From the NCBI GenBank assembly GCA_052273625.1, contig DAVZHW010000060.1:1-8816 (forward strand): DNA of 8,816 bases, given 5' to 3'. This document shows positions 1-6,220 of this stretch, piece by piece. The position numbers and the translations under genes were made by a program. Below the pieces are notes generated by a model that was given only the letters and a program-made list of their open reading frames with translations, did not search any database and was not told where the DNA came from. The number at the start of each line of letters is the position of its first letter. Positions within the stretch are counted from its first letter, which is position 1. Source of the DNA: Fimenecus sp052273625. GTDB lineage: Bacteria; Bacillota; Clostridia; Oscillospirales; Acutalibacteraceae.

Positions 1-932
1 ACCATATCCCCGACTTGGAACAGGCTCGGGAACTGGTTAAATGCGGCGACTATACCGCTCTGGAAATGCTCTACGAGGATATCCCCGACACGCTTTCACA
101 GCTTATCCGCACGGCTTTTGTACCACAGAATGGCTCTAAATTTATAGTTGCGGACTTTTCTGCAATTGAGGCGAGAGTTCTGTCTTGGCTTTCGGGAGAA
201 AAGTGGCGGTCGGAGGTTTTCAGAACAGGCGGAGATATTTATTGTGCGTCGGCAAGTCAGATGTTCGGTGTACCTGTCGAAAAGCACGGGGTGAACGGAC
301 ATCTGCGGCAGAAAGGCAAGATTGCGGAACTCGCTCTCGGTTACGGTGGCTCTGTTGGTGCGCTAAAAGCAATGGGTGCGCTGGAAATGGGACTTGCCGA
401 GGACGAACTGCAGCCGCTCGTTGACAGTTGGAGAACCGCTAACCCGAATATAGTGCGGTTCTGGTGGGAGGTTGACCGCTGTGTTAAAGAAACGGTAAAA
501 ATGCGGATAACCACGCAAACGCACAATATCAAGTTTATCTACAAAAGCGGTATTCTGTTTATCGAGTTACCAAGTGGCAGACGGCTTTCCTACATCAAAC
601 CCCGTATAGGAGAGAACCGCTTTGGCGGCGAGGCGGTAACCTACGAGGGCATTGGAGCAACCAAAAAGTGGGAGCGGCTCGAAAGCTATGGCCCGAAATT
701 CGTGGAGAATATCGTTCAGGCAATCAGCCGGGATATCCTCTGCTATGCTATGAAAAACCTGTCGCGGAGATGGGGTATTGTCGCTCACGTTCACGATGAG
801 GTAATTATCGAGTGCGACAAGAACACATCTCTCACCGAGGTTTGCGAGGTTATGGGCGGGACACCGCCTTATGCAAGTGGTTTATTGCTCCGTGCGGACG
901 GCTATGAATGTAATTTTTACAAAAAGGACTAG
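1..932 (+). CDS. Phage DNA polymerase, family A (PolA-type), C-terminal part
   Basis: This is the 3' part of a DNA polymerase I-like replicative polymerase; the reading frame is open to the left edge (codons in phase with base 3), so the true start lies outside. The palm and fingers are recognisable. Motif A (DFSAIEARVLSW) starts at base 153 with its catalytic Asp codon. The O-helix motif B (RQKGKIAELALGYGG) begins near base 306 and carries the basic and Tyr residues that bind incoming dNTP. Motif C (VHDEV, second catalytic Asp) lies at about 789-803. Phage enzymes of this group are usually around 640 residues, so about half is present; any 3'-5' exonuclease domain would be upstream. Its likely role is phage DNA synthesis with the primase-helicase encoded just downstream. 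The TTG at base 15 is only the first in-window start-like codon and should not be taken as the start. Family assignment is very secure. Confidence 0.95.
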   Translation, partial: HIPDLEQARELVKCGDYTALEMLYEDIPDTLSQLIRTAFVPQNGSKFIVADFSAIEARVLSWLSGEKWRSEVFRTGGDIYCASASQMFGVPVEKHGVNGHLRQKGKIAELALGYGGSVGALKAMGALEMGLAEDELQPLVDSWRTANPNIVRFWWEVDRCVKETVKMRITTQTHNIKFIYKSGILFIELPSGRRLSYIKPRIGENRFGGEAVTYEGIGATKKWERLESYGPKFVENIVQAISRDILCYAMKNLSRRWGIVAHVHDEVIIECDKNTSLTEVCEVMGGTPPYASGLLLRADGYECNFYKKD

Positions 933-937
933 AAAAT

Positions 938-1051
938 ATGGCTCAAAATATGTTTTTATTTCCATTGGATATTAAGGGCGGAGATTTTACTCTGCCAGCG
1001 TGGCAGGCTCTGCCGTGGCGGCAGCTTCTGCCCGGAAAGGAGTTCTTATGA
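938..1051 (+). CDS. Small 37-residue ORF with LPxxQx repeats
   Basis: This short ORF begins at ATG 938, nine bases after an AAAAAGGA ribosome site (921-928), and ends in TGA 1049-1051, overlapping the ATG of the next gene as ATGA. That coupling argues for real translation. The peptide starts MAQNMFLFPLDIKGGDF and continues with a six-residue near-repeat, LPAWQA then LPWRQL then LPGKEF, from about residue 19. I do not recognise a family and see no signal peptide or membrane segment. The repeat arises from an 18-bp DNA period (see the repeat entry), so the DNA rather than the peptide may be under selection, or translation may mainly couple the polymerase and DUF4406 genes. Function unknown. Confidence 0.6.
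   Translation: MAQNMFLFPLDIKGGDFTLPAWQALPWRQLLPGKEFL
992..1032 (+). repeat. Periodic inverted-word array CTGCC/GGCAG
   Basis: Five 5-bp words alternate in orientation: CTGCC 992-996, GGCAG 1002-1006, CTGCC 1010-1014, GGCAG 1020-1024 and CTGCC 1028-1032. Start-to-start distances are 10, 8, 10 and 8 bp, giving an 18-bp unit repeated a little over twice. Adjacent words can pair as alternative small hairpins (loops of 5 or 3 bases) in RNA or single-stranded DNA. It lies wholly inside the 37-residue ORF, in phase with its codons. The last 20 bp (1013-1032) recur inverted at 3761-3780. This is directly seen; its role is unknown. Confidence 0.8.
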
Positions 1052-1473
1052 GTATAGGGAAGTACAACAGTGAGTGCTACTATGACCCTACGGCATACGC
1101 CGCACTGACAGCAGTAGAAAACGAAGAACGAGCAGTTAAAGCATACCGGCCTATCGTGTATATCTGTTCGCCCTATTCGGGTGATGTTGAGGTTAATATG
1201 GCAAATGCGAGAAGGTATTGCAGGTTTGCTATTGATGCCGGGTATATACCGATTGCGCCGCATCTTCTGTTTCCGCAGTTTCTGAATGACAGTGACAGGT
1301 TGGAACGAATGTTGGGTCTGCATTGCGGAAATGCACTGATGAGCAAATGTGCGGAGGTGTGGGTTTTCGGAAAAACAATTTCCAACGGTATGGCAGAGGA
1401 AATTGAGTATGCAAGACGAAAGGAATACACTATCAAGTATTTTTGCGATGAAATCAAGGAGGTAAAAGACTGA
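1048..1473 (+). CDS. DUF4406 family protein (nucleoside deoxyribosyltransferase-like)
   Basis: This 141-residue protein starts at ATG 1048. An AAAGGAG site (1036-1042) sits five bases upstream and the start overlaps the previous stop as ATGA; an in-frame GTG at 1000 lies inside the preceding ORF and lacks this support. From residue 35 the protein reads as a DUF4406 domain: YICSPYSGD (38-46), the NMANARRYC helix (50-58), PIAPHLLFPQF (68-78), and the terminal signature WVFG plus SNGMAEEIEYA (105-122). This Rossmann-like fold resembles nucleoside 2-deoxyribosyltransferases, which suggests binding of a nucleotide or NAD-like ligand, but the substrate is not known. The first ~34 residues form a polar N-terminal extension. 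It sits between the polymerase and primase genes, so a role in nucleotide metabolism during replication is a reasonable inference only. Confidence 0.85.
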   Translation: MSIGKYNSECYYDPTAYAALTAVENEERAVKAYRPIVYICSPYSGDVEVNMANARRYCRFAIDAGYIPIAPHLLFPQFLNDSDRLERMLGLHCGNALMSKCAEVWVFGKTISNGMAEEIEYARRKEYTIKYFCDEIKEVKD

Positions 1474-3752
1474 TGTTTACAATTTACAGTGCAGACCGGG
1501 CGGACGTCCCTTCAAATTGCTTATACCCGCACAAAGCTAACATCAAGGACGACAGCGACCTCAAAGCCGCCGTCTTGTATGACTATGTTTGTGCCGAGTA
1601 CAAGAACAACTATCGCTCAAACAGCAACTTTATCGGCAGCGATTGCCTTCCGGTAGATTGCGACAACGACCATTCAGAGGACCCCGAAGATTGGGTAACT
1701 CCCGAAGATGTCGCAGATGCGTTCCCGGGAGTTACTTTTGCTGTTCATTATAGCCGCAATCACAATAAAGCTAAAAACGGCAAGCCGGCAAGACCTAAAT
1801 TTCACGTGCTTTTTCCGATTGATTATGTAAGTGACCCGACAGTTTACAGCAAGATGAAGAAACAAGTGAACGCTCTGTTTCCTTACTTTGACAAAAAGGC
1901 GCTTGACGCGGCACGGTTCTTTTACGGAACGACAACCCCGAAAGTTGAAATCTATCCCGGTTTTATGAATCTGACCGAGCATTTAGCGACTATTCCCCAC
2001 ACAACAGAACCCTGTGATGACTTTGACGAAAATATGTCGCAAGGACAGTATGGAGATGTAACAATTCCCGAAGGTAATCGTAATGCTGCTTTATCGCATT
2101 TTGCGGGGAGAGTTCTCAAAAAATACGGTGACTGCGACAAGGCTCGACAGGCTTTTCTTGATGAAGCGGCAAAGTGTTCGCCGCCACTCGATGATGCAGA
2201 ACTCTCTACCATCTGGCACAGCGCACAGAAATTCTACGGTAAGGTAAAAAAGCAGGTCGGATATATCGCTCCGGAGCAGTACAATGCGGATTTCAACCTC
2301 TGTCCGGAGGATTTTTCGGACATCGGACAAGCAAAGGTTTTGGCCAGAGAGTATAACGGGGAACTGGTCTACACCGACTCAACCGATTATATGCGTTATG
2401 ACGGTACGCATTGGACCGAGTCAAAGCAGCTTGCTGTCGGCGCTTGCGAGGAATTCCTTGACCGTCAGCTTGACGAGGCGGAAAACGCTGTTGCTAAAGC
2501 AAAGAAGGCTCTTGAAAAGGCGGGAGTTGACAAGGAAACCATATCCACCGGAGGTAAGTCACTTGCAAAAGCCATTGACGAGAAAAGTTCGGTCGCATAT
2601 TTCGAATACTGCAATGCGGTATCATATAAGGCTTTCGTTATGAAGCGCCGGGATATGAAATACATAGTTTCTGCGTTGCAGGCGGCAAAGCCTATGCTGT
2701 TACGCAACATCAGCGAGTTTGATACAGGAGAATTTCTGCTGAATACTCCCAATGCTACCTATGACCTGCGGCTTGGTATAAACGGCGCAAGCGAACATAG
2801 TGCGGAAAATCTTATAACCAAAATTACCTCGGTATCTCCGTCAAATGAGAATATGGATTTGTGGCTGTCCGCTGTGGAGAATTTCTTCTGCGGTGACGCT
2901 GAACTTATCGAGTATGTTCAACAAACGGTGGGGTTAGCGGCAATCGGTAAAGTATATCAAGAGGCGCTTATCATAGCCTACGGTGAGGGCAGTAACGGTA
3001 AATCCACCTTCTGGAACGCAATAGCGAGGGTTCTCGGCAGTTACAGCGGAACTATATCCGCAGACGCTCTGACCGTAGGCTGCAAGCGAAATGTCAAACC
3101 CGAAATGGCTGAACTCAAGGGCAAAAGGCTTGTAATAGCCGCCGAGCTAGAAGAAGGTGTCCGCTTGAATACCTCAATCGTAAAACAGCTGTGTTCCACC
3201 GATGAGGTGTCAGCCGAGAAAAAATACAAAGACCCGTTCAAGTTCATTCCTACCCACACGCTTGTGCTGTACACCAACCACCTTCCTAGGGTTGGAGCGA
3301 ATGATGATGGAACTTGGCGCAGGCTTATTGTTATCCCGTTCAATGCAAAAATCAAGGAGAATTCCCATATCAAAAACTATGCGGATTACTTAGTGGAGAA
3401 AGCGGGTGGAGCTATTCTTACCTGGATTATTGAGGGTGCGCAAAAGGCTATCACTGCTAATTTCAAGTTGACCGTTCCACAGGTAGTGGAAGATGCCGTG
3501 AGCCGTTACCGTGAGGGCAACGACTGGTTGTCTATCTTCATTGAGGATTGCTGCGAAGTGGACAAGACCTACACTCAGAAATCGGGCGAGTTGTACCAGG
3601 AGTATCGTGCGTACTGTACGAGAAACGGAGAGTTTGCACGAAGCACTTCGGAGTTCTATACTGCTCTTGAAATTGCAGGTTTTTCGAGAAAGAAAACAAA
3701 GGTGGGTAACGTAATAATGGGACTTCAGCTGAAGTCAGAATTTGACGATTGA
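1473..3752 (+). CDS. Primase-helicase: AEP-like primase + SF3/D5 (VapE-like) helicase
   Basis: A 759-residue replication protein whose ATG shares its A with the previous stop (TGATG), with AAGGAGG (1456-1462) ten bases upstream. Domains in order: (1) residues ~1-165 look like an archaeo-eukaryotic primase (prim-pol): PVDCDND at 60-66 (metal ligands D62/D64), RPKFHVLFP at 107-115 (H111) and DAARFFYG at 145-152. (2) Residues ~200-256 are a PriCT-like helical segment. (3) Residues ~275-480 form a D5_N-like linker with an Ala/Lys/Glu-rich likely coiled coil near 333-350. (4) An SF3 ATPase: Walker A GEGSNGKST 504-512, Walker B-like LVIAAELEE 553-561, sensor Asn in LYTNHLP (N602), and arginine motif GTWRRL 613-618. 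(5) A winged-helix-like C-terminus ~675-755. It should unwind and prime the phage origin as a hexamer. All key motifs look intact. The downstream repeats at 3721-3885 may be its binding site. Confidence 0.95.
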   Translation: MFTIYSADRADVPSNCLYPHKANIKDDSDLKAAVLYDYVCAEYKNNYRSNSNFIGSDCLPVDCDNDHSEDPEDWVTPEDVADAFPGVTFAVHYSRNHNKAKNGKPARPKFHVLFPIDYVSDPTVYSKMKKQVNALFPYFDKKALDAARFFYGTTTPKVEIYPGFMNLTEHLATIPHTTEPCDDFDENMSQGQYGDVTIPEGNRNAALSHFAGRVLKKYGDCDKARQAFLDEAAKCSPPLDDAELSTIWHSAQKFYGKVKKQVGYIAPEQYNADFNLCPEDFSDIGQAKVLAREYNGELVYTDSTDYMRYDGTHWTESKQLAVGACEEFLDRQLDEAENAVAKAKKALEKAGVDKETISTGGKSLAKAIDEKSSVAYFEYCNAVSYKAFVMKRRDMKYIVSALQAAKPMLLRNISEFDTGEFLLNTPNATYDLRLGINGASEHSAENLITKITSVSPSNENMDLWLSAVENFFCGDAELIEYVQQTVGLAAIGKVYQEALIIAYGEGSNGKSTFWNAIARVLGSYSGTISADALTVGCKRNVKPEMAELKGKRLVIAAELEEGVRLNTSIVKQLCSTDEVSAEKKYKDPFKFIPTHTLVLYTNHLPRVGANDDGTWRRLIVIPFNAKIKENSHIKNYADYLVEKAGGAILTWIIEGAQKAITANFKLTVPQVVEDAVSRYREGNDWLSIFIEDCCEVDKTYTQKSGELYQEYRAYCTRNGEFARSTSEFYTALEIAGFSRKKTKVGNVIMGLQLKSEFDD
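3721..3736. repeat. Perfect 16-bp palindrome at end of primase gene
   Basis: GACTTCAGCTGAAGTC reads the same on both strands and does not extend further. It encodes part of the C-terminal residues GLQLKS of the primase-helicase. In RNA it could fold, but there is no unpaired loop and no T-run follows, so it is not a good terminator. It may be a dimeric protein site belonging to the repeat cluster immediately downstream, or chance (about 0.1 expected in a random sequence of this length). Confidence 0.5.
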
Positions 3753-3760
3753 GTCATAAA

Positions 3761-3780
3761 GGCAGAAGCTGCCGCCACGG
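3761..3780 (-). repeat. Inverted 20-bp copy of the 1013-1032 word
   Basis: The reverse complement of these 20 bases is identical to 1013-1032, with mismatches immediately on both sides. It contains a GGCAG-AAG-CTGCC hairpin (3761-3773). Its last two bases are also the first two of the left arm of the compound inverted repeat at 3779-3885. One copy is coding and the other lies nine bases after the primase-helicase stop. A perfect 20-bp match is well beyond chance at this sequence length. Confidence 0.8.
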
Positions 3781-3885
3781 TGGAGGTCGATGGAGGTCTT
3801 GGTATAAAACCCCCTTTAGGGCTGAAAAATTGATAAAAATAGTCCTATAGAATAGTTTATGTAACGACCGTCATCGACCTCCACC
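3779..3885. repeat. Compound inverted repeat with AT-rich core: candidate origin or operator
   Basis: The left arm (3779-3798) and right arm (3866-3885) are reverse complements over 18 of 20 positions, including 14 uninterrupted outer bases (3779-3792 with 3872-3885). The left arm is itself a 10-bp tandem, TGGAGGTCGA then TGGAGGTCTT (3781-3800); the right arm carries TGGAGGTC plus a degenerate TGACGGTC on the other strand. Half-sites are thus spaced one helical turn apart and mirrored. The 67 bases between the arms are only about 30% G+C, falling to about 24% at 3821-3862. Repeated binding sites beside an easily melted stretch next to a primase-helicase gene are the usual layout of a phage origin. 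A two-ended operator for the nuclease-helicase operon, or an RNA stem, are alternatives. There is no gene in this gap. Confidence 0.55.
3830..3858 (+). promoter_or_regulatory. Weak candidate promoter before VRR-NUC gene
   Basis: TTGATA at 3830-3835 is followed after 17 bases by TAGTTT (3853-3858), a poor -10 match; a better-looking TAGAAT at 3848-3853 has unsuitable spacing (12). The stretch is AT-rich and lies between the arms of the inverted repeat, so bound protein could repress it. The evidence is only sequence resemblance. Confidence 0.25.
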
Positions 3886-3907
3886 TTTGGATAAAAAGGA
3901 GCGATTT

Positions 3908-4189
3908 ATGCGAGAAAAAGTAATTGAACACAAACTTCTGACGGAAGTAAAGGAAATCGGCGGTCTGGCACTAAAGTTCGTATCGCCGGGTTACGATGGG
4001 GTTCCCGACAGAATAGTTCTTCTGCCCGATGGGAAAATCGGCTTTGTGGAGGTAAAAGCACCCGGCAAAAAGCCGCGTCCCCTGCAAATAGCAAGGCACA
4101 AATCATTGATGAAACTCGGGTTTAGTGTGTATGTCATTGACAGCGTGGAGCAGATAGGAGCGATACTTGATGAAATACAGTCCACATGA
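3908..4189 (+). CDS. VRR-NUC domain nuclease
   Basis: A 93-residue stand-alone VRR-NUC protein of the PD-(D/E)XK nuclease superfamily. ATG 3908 is chosen because AAAAAGGAG (3893-3901) lies six bases upstream; an in-frame TTG at 3887 would put the ribosome site inside the gene. Catalytic signatures are complete: early Glu (E7), GVPDR with D34, EVK with E48 and K50, and Gln Q60 in the PRPLQ segment. The length is typical of phage single-domain members. Family members cut structured or duplex DNA; in phages they lie beside replication helicases, suggesting a role in recombination or processing of replication intermediates. The end overlaps the SNF2 gene by 20 bases, so the two are probably translationally coupled and may work together. 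Confidence 0.92.
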   Translation: MREKVIEHKLLTEVKEIGGLALKFVSPGYDGVPDRIVLLPDGKIGFVEVKAPGKKPRPLQIARHKSLMKLGFSVYVIDSVEQIGAILDEIQST

Positions 4190-5519
4190 TTATCAGCGGT
4201 ATGCCGCCGAGTTCATAATCGCCCACCTCGTTTCAGCGCTTCTGCTGGATATGGGTCTTGGCAAGACCTCGATCACTCTGACGGCGATAAACGATCTGCT
4301 TTTCGACAGCTTTGAAGTGCATAAAGTTCTGGTGGTAGCACCACTGCGTGTGGCTCGTGATACCTGGTCGGCTGAAATCGAAAAGTGGGAGCATTTGAAG
4401 AATCTGAGGTACAGCGTGGTTATCGGAACGGCGCAGGAGCGTCTGAAAGCCCTAACAACTCCGGCTGACATCTACATTATCAATCGCGAAAACATACAGT
4501 GGCTTGTAGAGGAAAGCGGACTGCCGTTCGACTTCGATATGGCTGTTATTGACGAGCTATCCTCGTTCAAGAACCACCAGTCGAAGCGGTTTAGAGCTTT
4601 TATGAAAGTCCGGCCTAAGCTGAAACGCATAGTAGGTCTTACGGGTACTCCCGCCGGCAACGGTCTGATGGACTTGTTCGCAGAATTCAAGCTGCTGGAT
4701 ATGGGAGAGCGGCTCGGTCGGTTTATAGGGCAGTACAGAAATACCTATTTTCAGCCGGACAAGCGTAACGGAATGGTGATTTACAGCTATAAGCCTCTGC
4801 CCAACGCCGAACAACAGATATATGACAAAATCTCGGATATCACGATTTCCATGAAAGCCGCCGACCACCTCAAAATGCCCGAACTCATAAGTGCGGAATA
4901 CACGGTTCAGCTTTCCGAAAAGGAAAAGGAGAAATACGACCGTCTGAAAAAAGACCTTGTTTTGTCCGATGACAACGAAGAAGTAACTGCGGCAAATGCC
5001 GCTTCTCTTTCCAACAAGCTGTCGCAGATGGCGAACGGAGCAGTGTACTCCGATGATGAAAGCATTATCGAAATACACGACCGCAAGCTGGACGCTTTGG
5101 AAGATATAATCGAAAGCATGAACGGCAAGCCACTGCTTGTTGCTTACTGGTTCAAGCATGATTTGGCGCGTATCCGAAAGCGGTTTGATGTCCGAGAGAT
5201 TAAGTCAAGCGAAGATATCTCCGACTGGAACAGCGGAAAAATCCCTGTGGCACTTATCCACCCCGCTTCTGCGGGACACGGATTGAATTTACAAAGCGGT
5301 GGTTCGGCACTTGTGTGGTTTGGGCTTACATGGAGCCTTGAACTGTATCAGCAGACAAACGCAAGGCTATGGCGGCAGGGTCAGACTGCAGACACTGTGG
5401 TAATTCAACACATAATCGCAAACGGCACTATCGATGAGCAGATAATGAAAGCTCTGAAAACAAAGGACACAACACAGGCGGCACTTATCGCCGCAGTGAA
5501 AGCGGAGGTACATAAATGA
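4170..5519 (+). CDS. SNF2-type DEAD/DEAH helicase / translocase
   Basis: A 449-residue SF2 ATPase. ATG 4170 has AGGAG (4156-4160) nine bases upstream; the TTG at 4167 directly before it is a possible alternative. Motifs in order: HDYQRYA with Q9 (Q-motif-like), Walker A GLGKT 29-33, motif II DELS 128-131, motif III LTGTP 157-161, and in the second RecA lobe GHGLNLQSGG followed by motif VI QTNARLWRQGQ (arginines 399 and 402). This is the compact phage SNF2 type without accessory domains. SNF2 proteins translocate on duplex DNA and remodel protein-DNA complexes rather than unwinding it. It lies between VRR-NUC and the 72-residue gene, each overlapping it. A role in phage replication or recombination, possibly with the nuclease, is inferred from this fixed neighbourhood. 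Confidence 0.94.
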   Translation: MKYSPHDYQRYAAEFIIAHLVSALLLDMGLGKTSITLTAINDLLFDSFEVHKVLVVAPLRVARDTWSAEIEKWEHLKNLRYSVVIGTAQERLKALTTPADIYIINRENIQWLVEESGLPFDFDMAVIDELSSFKNHQSKRFRAFMKVRPKLKRIVGLTGTPAGNGLMDLFAEFKLLDMGERLGRFIGQYRNTYFQPDKRNGMVIYSYKPLPNAEQQIYDKISDITISMKAADHLKMPELISAEYTVQLSEKEKEKYDRLKKDLVLSDDNEEVTAANAASLSNKLSQMANGAVYSDDESIIEIHDRKLDALEDIIESMNGKPLLVAYWFKHDLARIRKRFDVREIKSSEDISDWNSGKIPVALIHPASAGHGLNLQSGGSALVWFGLTWSLELYQQTNARLWRQGQTADTVVIQHIIANGTIDEQIMKALKTKDTTQAALIAAVKAEVHK

Positions 5520-5734
5520 ATCCATACAAGGAACTGGCAAACGCCATAATCGTACAGGCGGTCAAGGATTACCGTGACGCCGTGGAACGTCTGCGCTACA
5601 CACCGGACGATAAATCGGCGCAGCACGATAAGCGGAGTATTGAGAAATTCTTCCGTTCAAACTGGTTTTCGATACTTTCGGATTTGAACGGAGAATTGCT
5701 TCTGAAAAAGCTAAAAGAGGAGGTTTCGGCATGA
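5516..5734 (+). CDS. Conserved-type small phage protein, unknown function
   Basis: A 72-residue protein starting at an ATGA overlap with the SNF2 stop, with GGAGG (5504-5508) seven bases upstream, and ending in another ATGA overlap with the next gene. The sequence is mostly predicted helix: an N-terminal AIIVQAVKDYRDAVERL helix, a polar loop, then IEKFFRSNWFSILSDLNGELLLKKL. The aromatic FFRSNWF segment resembles small proteins I recall near DUF1492 genes in Firmicute phages, but I cannot assign a function. No zinc ligands, signal peptide or membrane segment are visible. Position suggests a small partner of the replication module or of the regulator that follows. Confidence 0.8.
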   Translation: MNPYKELANAIIVQAVKDYRDAVERLRYTPDDKSAQHDKRSIEKFFRSNWFSILSDLNGELLLKKLKEEVSA

Positions 5735-6147
5735 CGGCAAAGGAATATCTCGGACAGGCATACAGAATAGATCAGCGTATCAACAGCAAGATGGAACAGA
5801 TAGCTTCGCTGAACCTGCTTGCACAGAAAGCGACTACGGTTTTCAGTGATATGCCCGGCAACTCGACCCGCAGTATTCACCGCATGGAGGACGTCATAAT
5901 CAAAATCGTGGATATGGAGAGCGAGATAAACGCTGACATAGACAGCCTGGTTGACCTCAAAAAGGAGATTGCCGGAGTGATTCGCGGTGTTTCAAATCTT
6001 GAATATCAGACCTTACTTGAACTGCGGTACCTGTGTTTCAAGACCTGGGAGCAGATAGCGGTTCAGATGGGATACGGCATAGATAACATCTACAAAATGC
6101 ACCATAAGGCACTGCGCGAAGTCACCGTTCCGGAAACTTTACAGTAA
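5731..6147 (+). CDS. DUF1492 / ArpU-like late regulator (sigma region 4-like HTH)
   Basis: A 138-residue protein starting at ATG 5731 (ATGA overlap; AGAGGAGG 5716-5723 seven bases upstream). The N-terminal ~85 residues are helical and probably coiled coil (MEQIASLNLLAQKAT; MESEINADIDSLVDLKKEI). Residues ~90-131 look like sigma-70 region 4 or a LuxR-type HTH: EYQTLLELRYLCFKTWEQIA then the turn and recognition helix MGYGIDNIYKMHHKAL. Proteins of this type end the early operon in many Firmicute phages and are linked to activation of late genes. That fits here: it is the last gene before a promoter-like stretch with twin TTTACAGT sites, the first of which contains its own stop codon. Whether it acts as an activator or a true sigma factor cannot be read from sequence. 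Confidence 0.87.
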   Translation: MTAKEYLGQAYRIDQRINSKMEQIASLNLLAQKATTVFSDMPGNSTRSIHRMEDVIIKIVDMESEINADIDSLVDLKKEIAGVIRGVSNLEYQTLLELRYLCFKTWEQIAVQMGYGIDNIYKMHHKALREVTVPETLQ

Positions 6148-6165
6148 AATCAACTGTTTTACAGT
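6138..6165 (+). promoter_or_regulatory. Twin TTTACAGT operator sites
   Basis: TTTACAGT occurs at 6138-6145 and 6158-6165, exactly 20 bp (two helical turns) apart, on the same face of the DNA. The first copy reads as a near-palindrome TTTAC-A-GTAAA (6138-6148); the second sits in ACTGT-TTT-ACAGT (6153-6165). They lie just upstream of a strong extended -10 and overlap the end of the DUF1492-like gene, whose product is the obvious candidate ligand. This is inference from placement. Confidence 0.55.
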
Positions 6166-6189
6166 ACCCCCTTTGTGGTATGATATAAT
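6158..6189 (+). promoter_or_regulatory. Probable late promoter upstream of HNH/terminase genes
   Basis: TGATATAAT at 6181-6189 is a consensus extended -10 (TG, one base, TATAAT 6184-6189). The closest -35 match is TTTACA at 6158-6163, but the spacing is 20 bases, longer than optimal; an overlapping TATGAT (6179-6184) gives 15. Such imperfect spacing suits an activator-dependent promoter. Transcription would start near 6196, just before the HNH ribosome site. Confidence 0.6.
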
Positions 6190-6220
6190 CAGCAAAGAAT
6201 ACAGAATGGAGGTGAACCCA

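Noticed and set aside
943..1323. 126-codon minus-strand frame containing a GRSCRHG string also seen in a plus-strand frame after 3752
   Set aside because: The shared string is only the translation of the inverted 20-bp repeat, not evidence for a protein family. Both frames lack start-site support.
3811..3821. Short CCC-TTTA-GGG hairpin as a terminator for the primase operon
   Set aside because: The stem has only three or four pairs and there is no T-run after it.
3752..3850. Open frame continuing after the primase stop (SHKGRSCRHGGGRW...)
   Set aside because: It is a shifted frame with no start codon or ribosome site. A frameshift extension of the primase is possible but there is no slippery sequence or family reason for it.
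4557..5159. 200-codon open frame on the minus strand
   Set aside because: It lies antisense within the SNF2 gene, whose motifs are intact, and the peptide shows no recognisable domain. It is a shadow frame.
3809..6174. Shared 9-mer ACCCCCTTT at 3809-3817 and 6166-6174, both near promoter-like sequence
   Set aside because: Nine bases can match by chance in this length, and the flanks differ.
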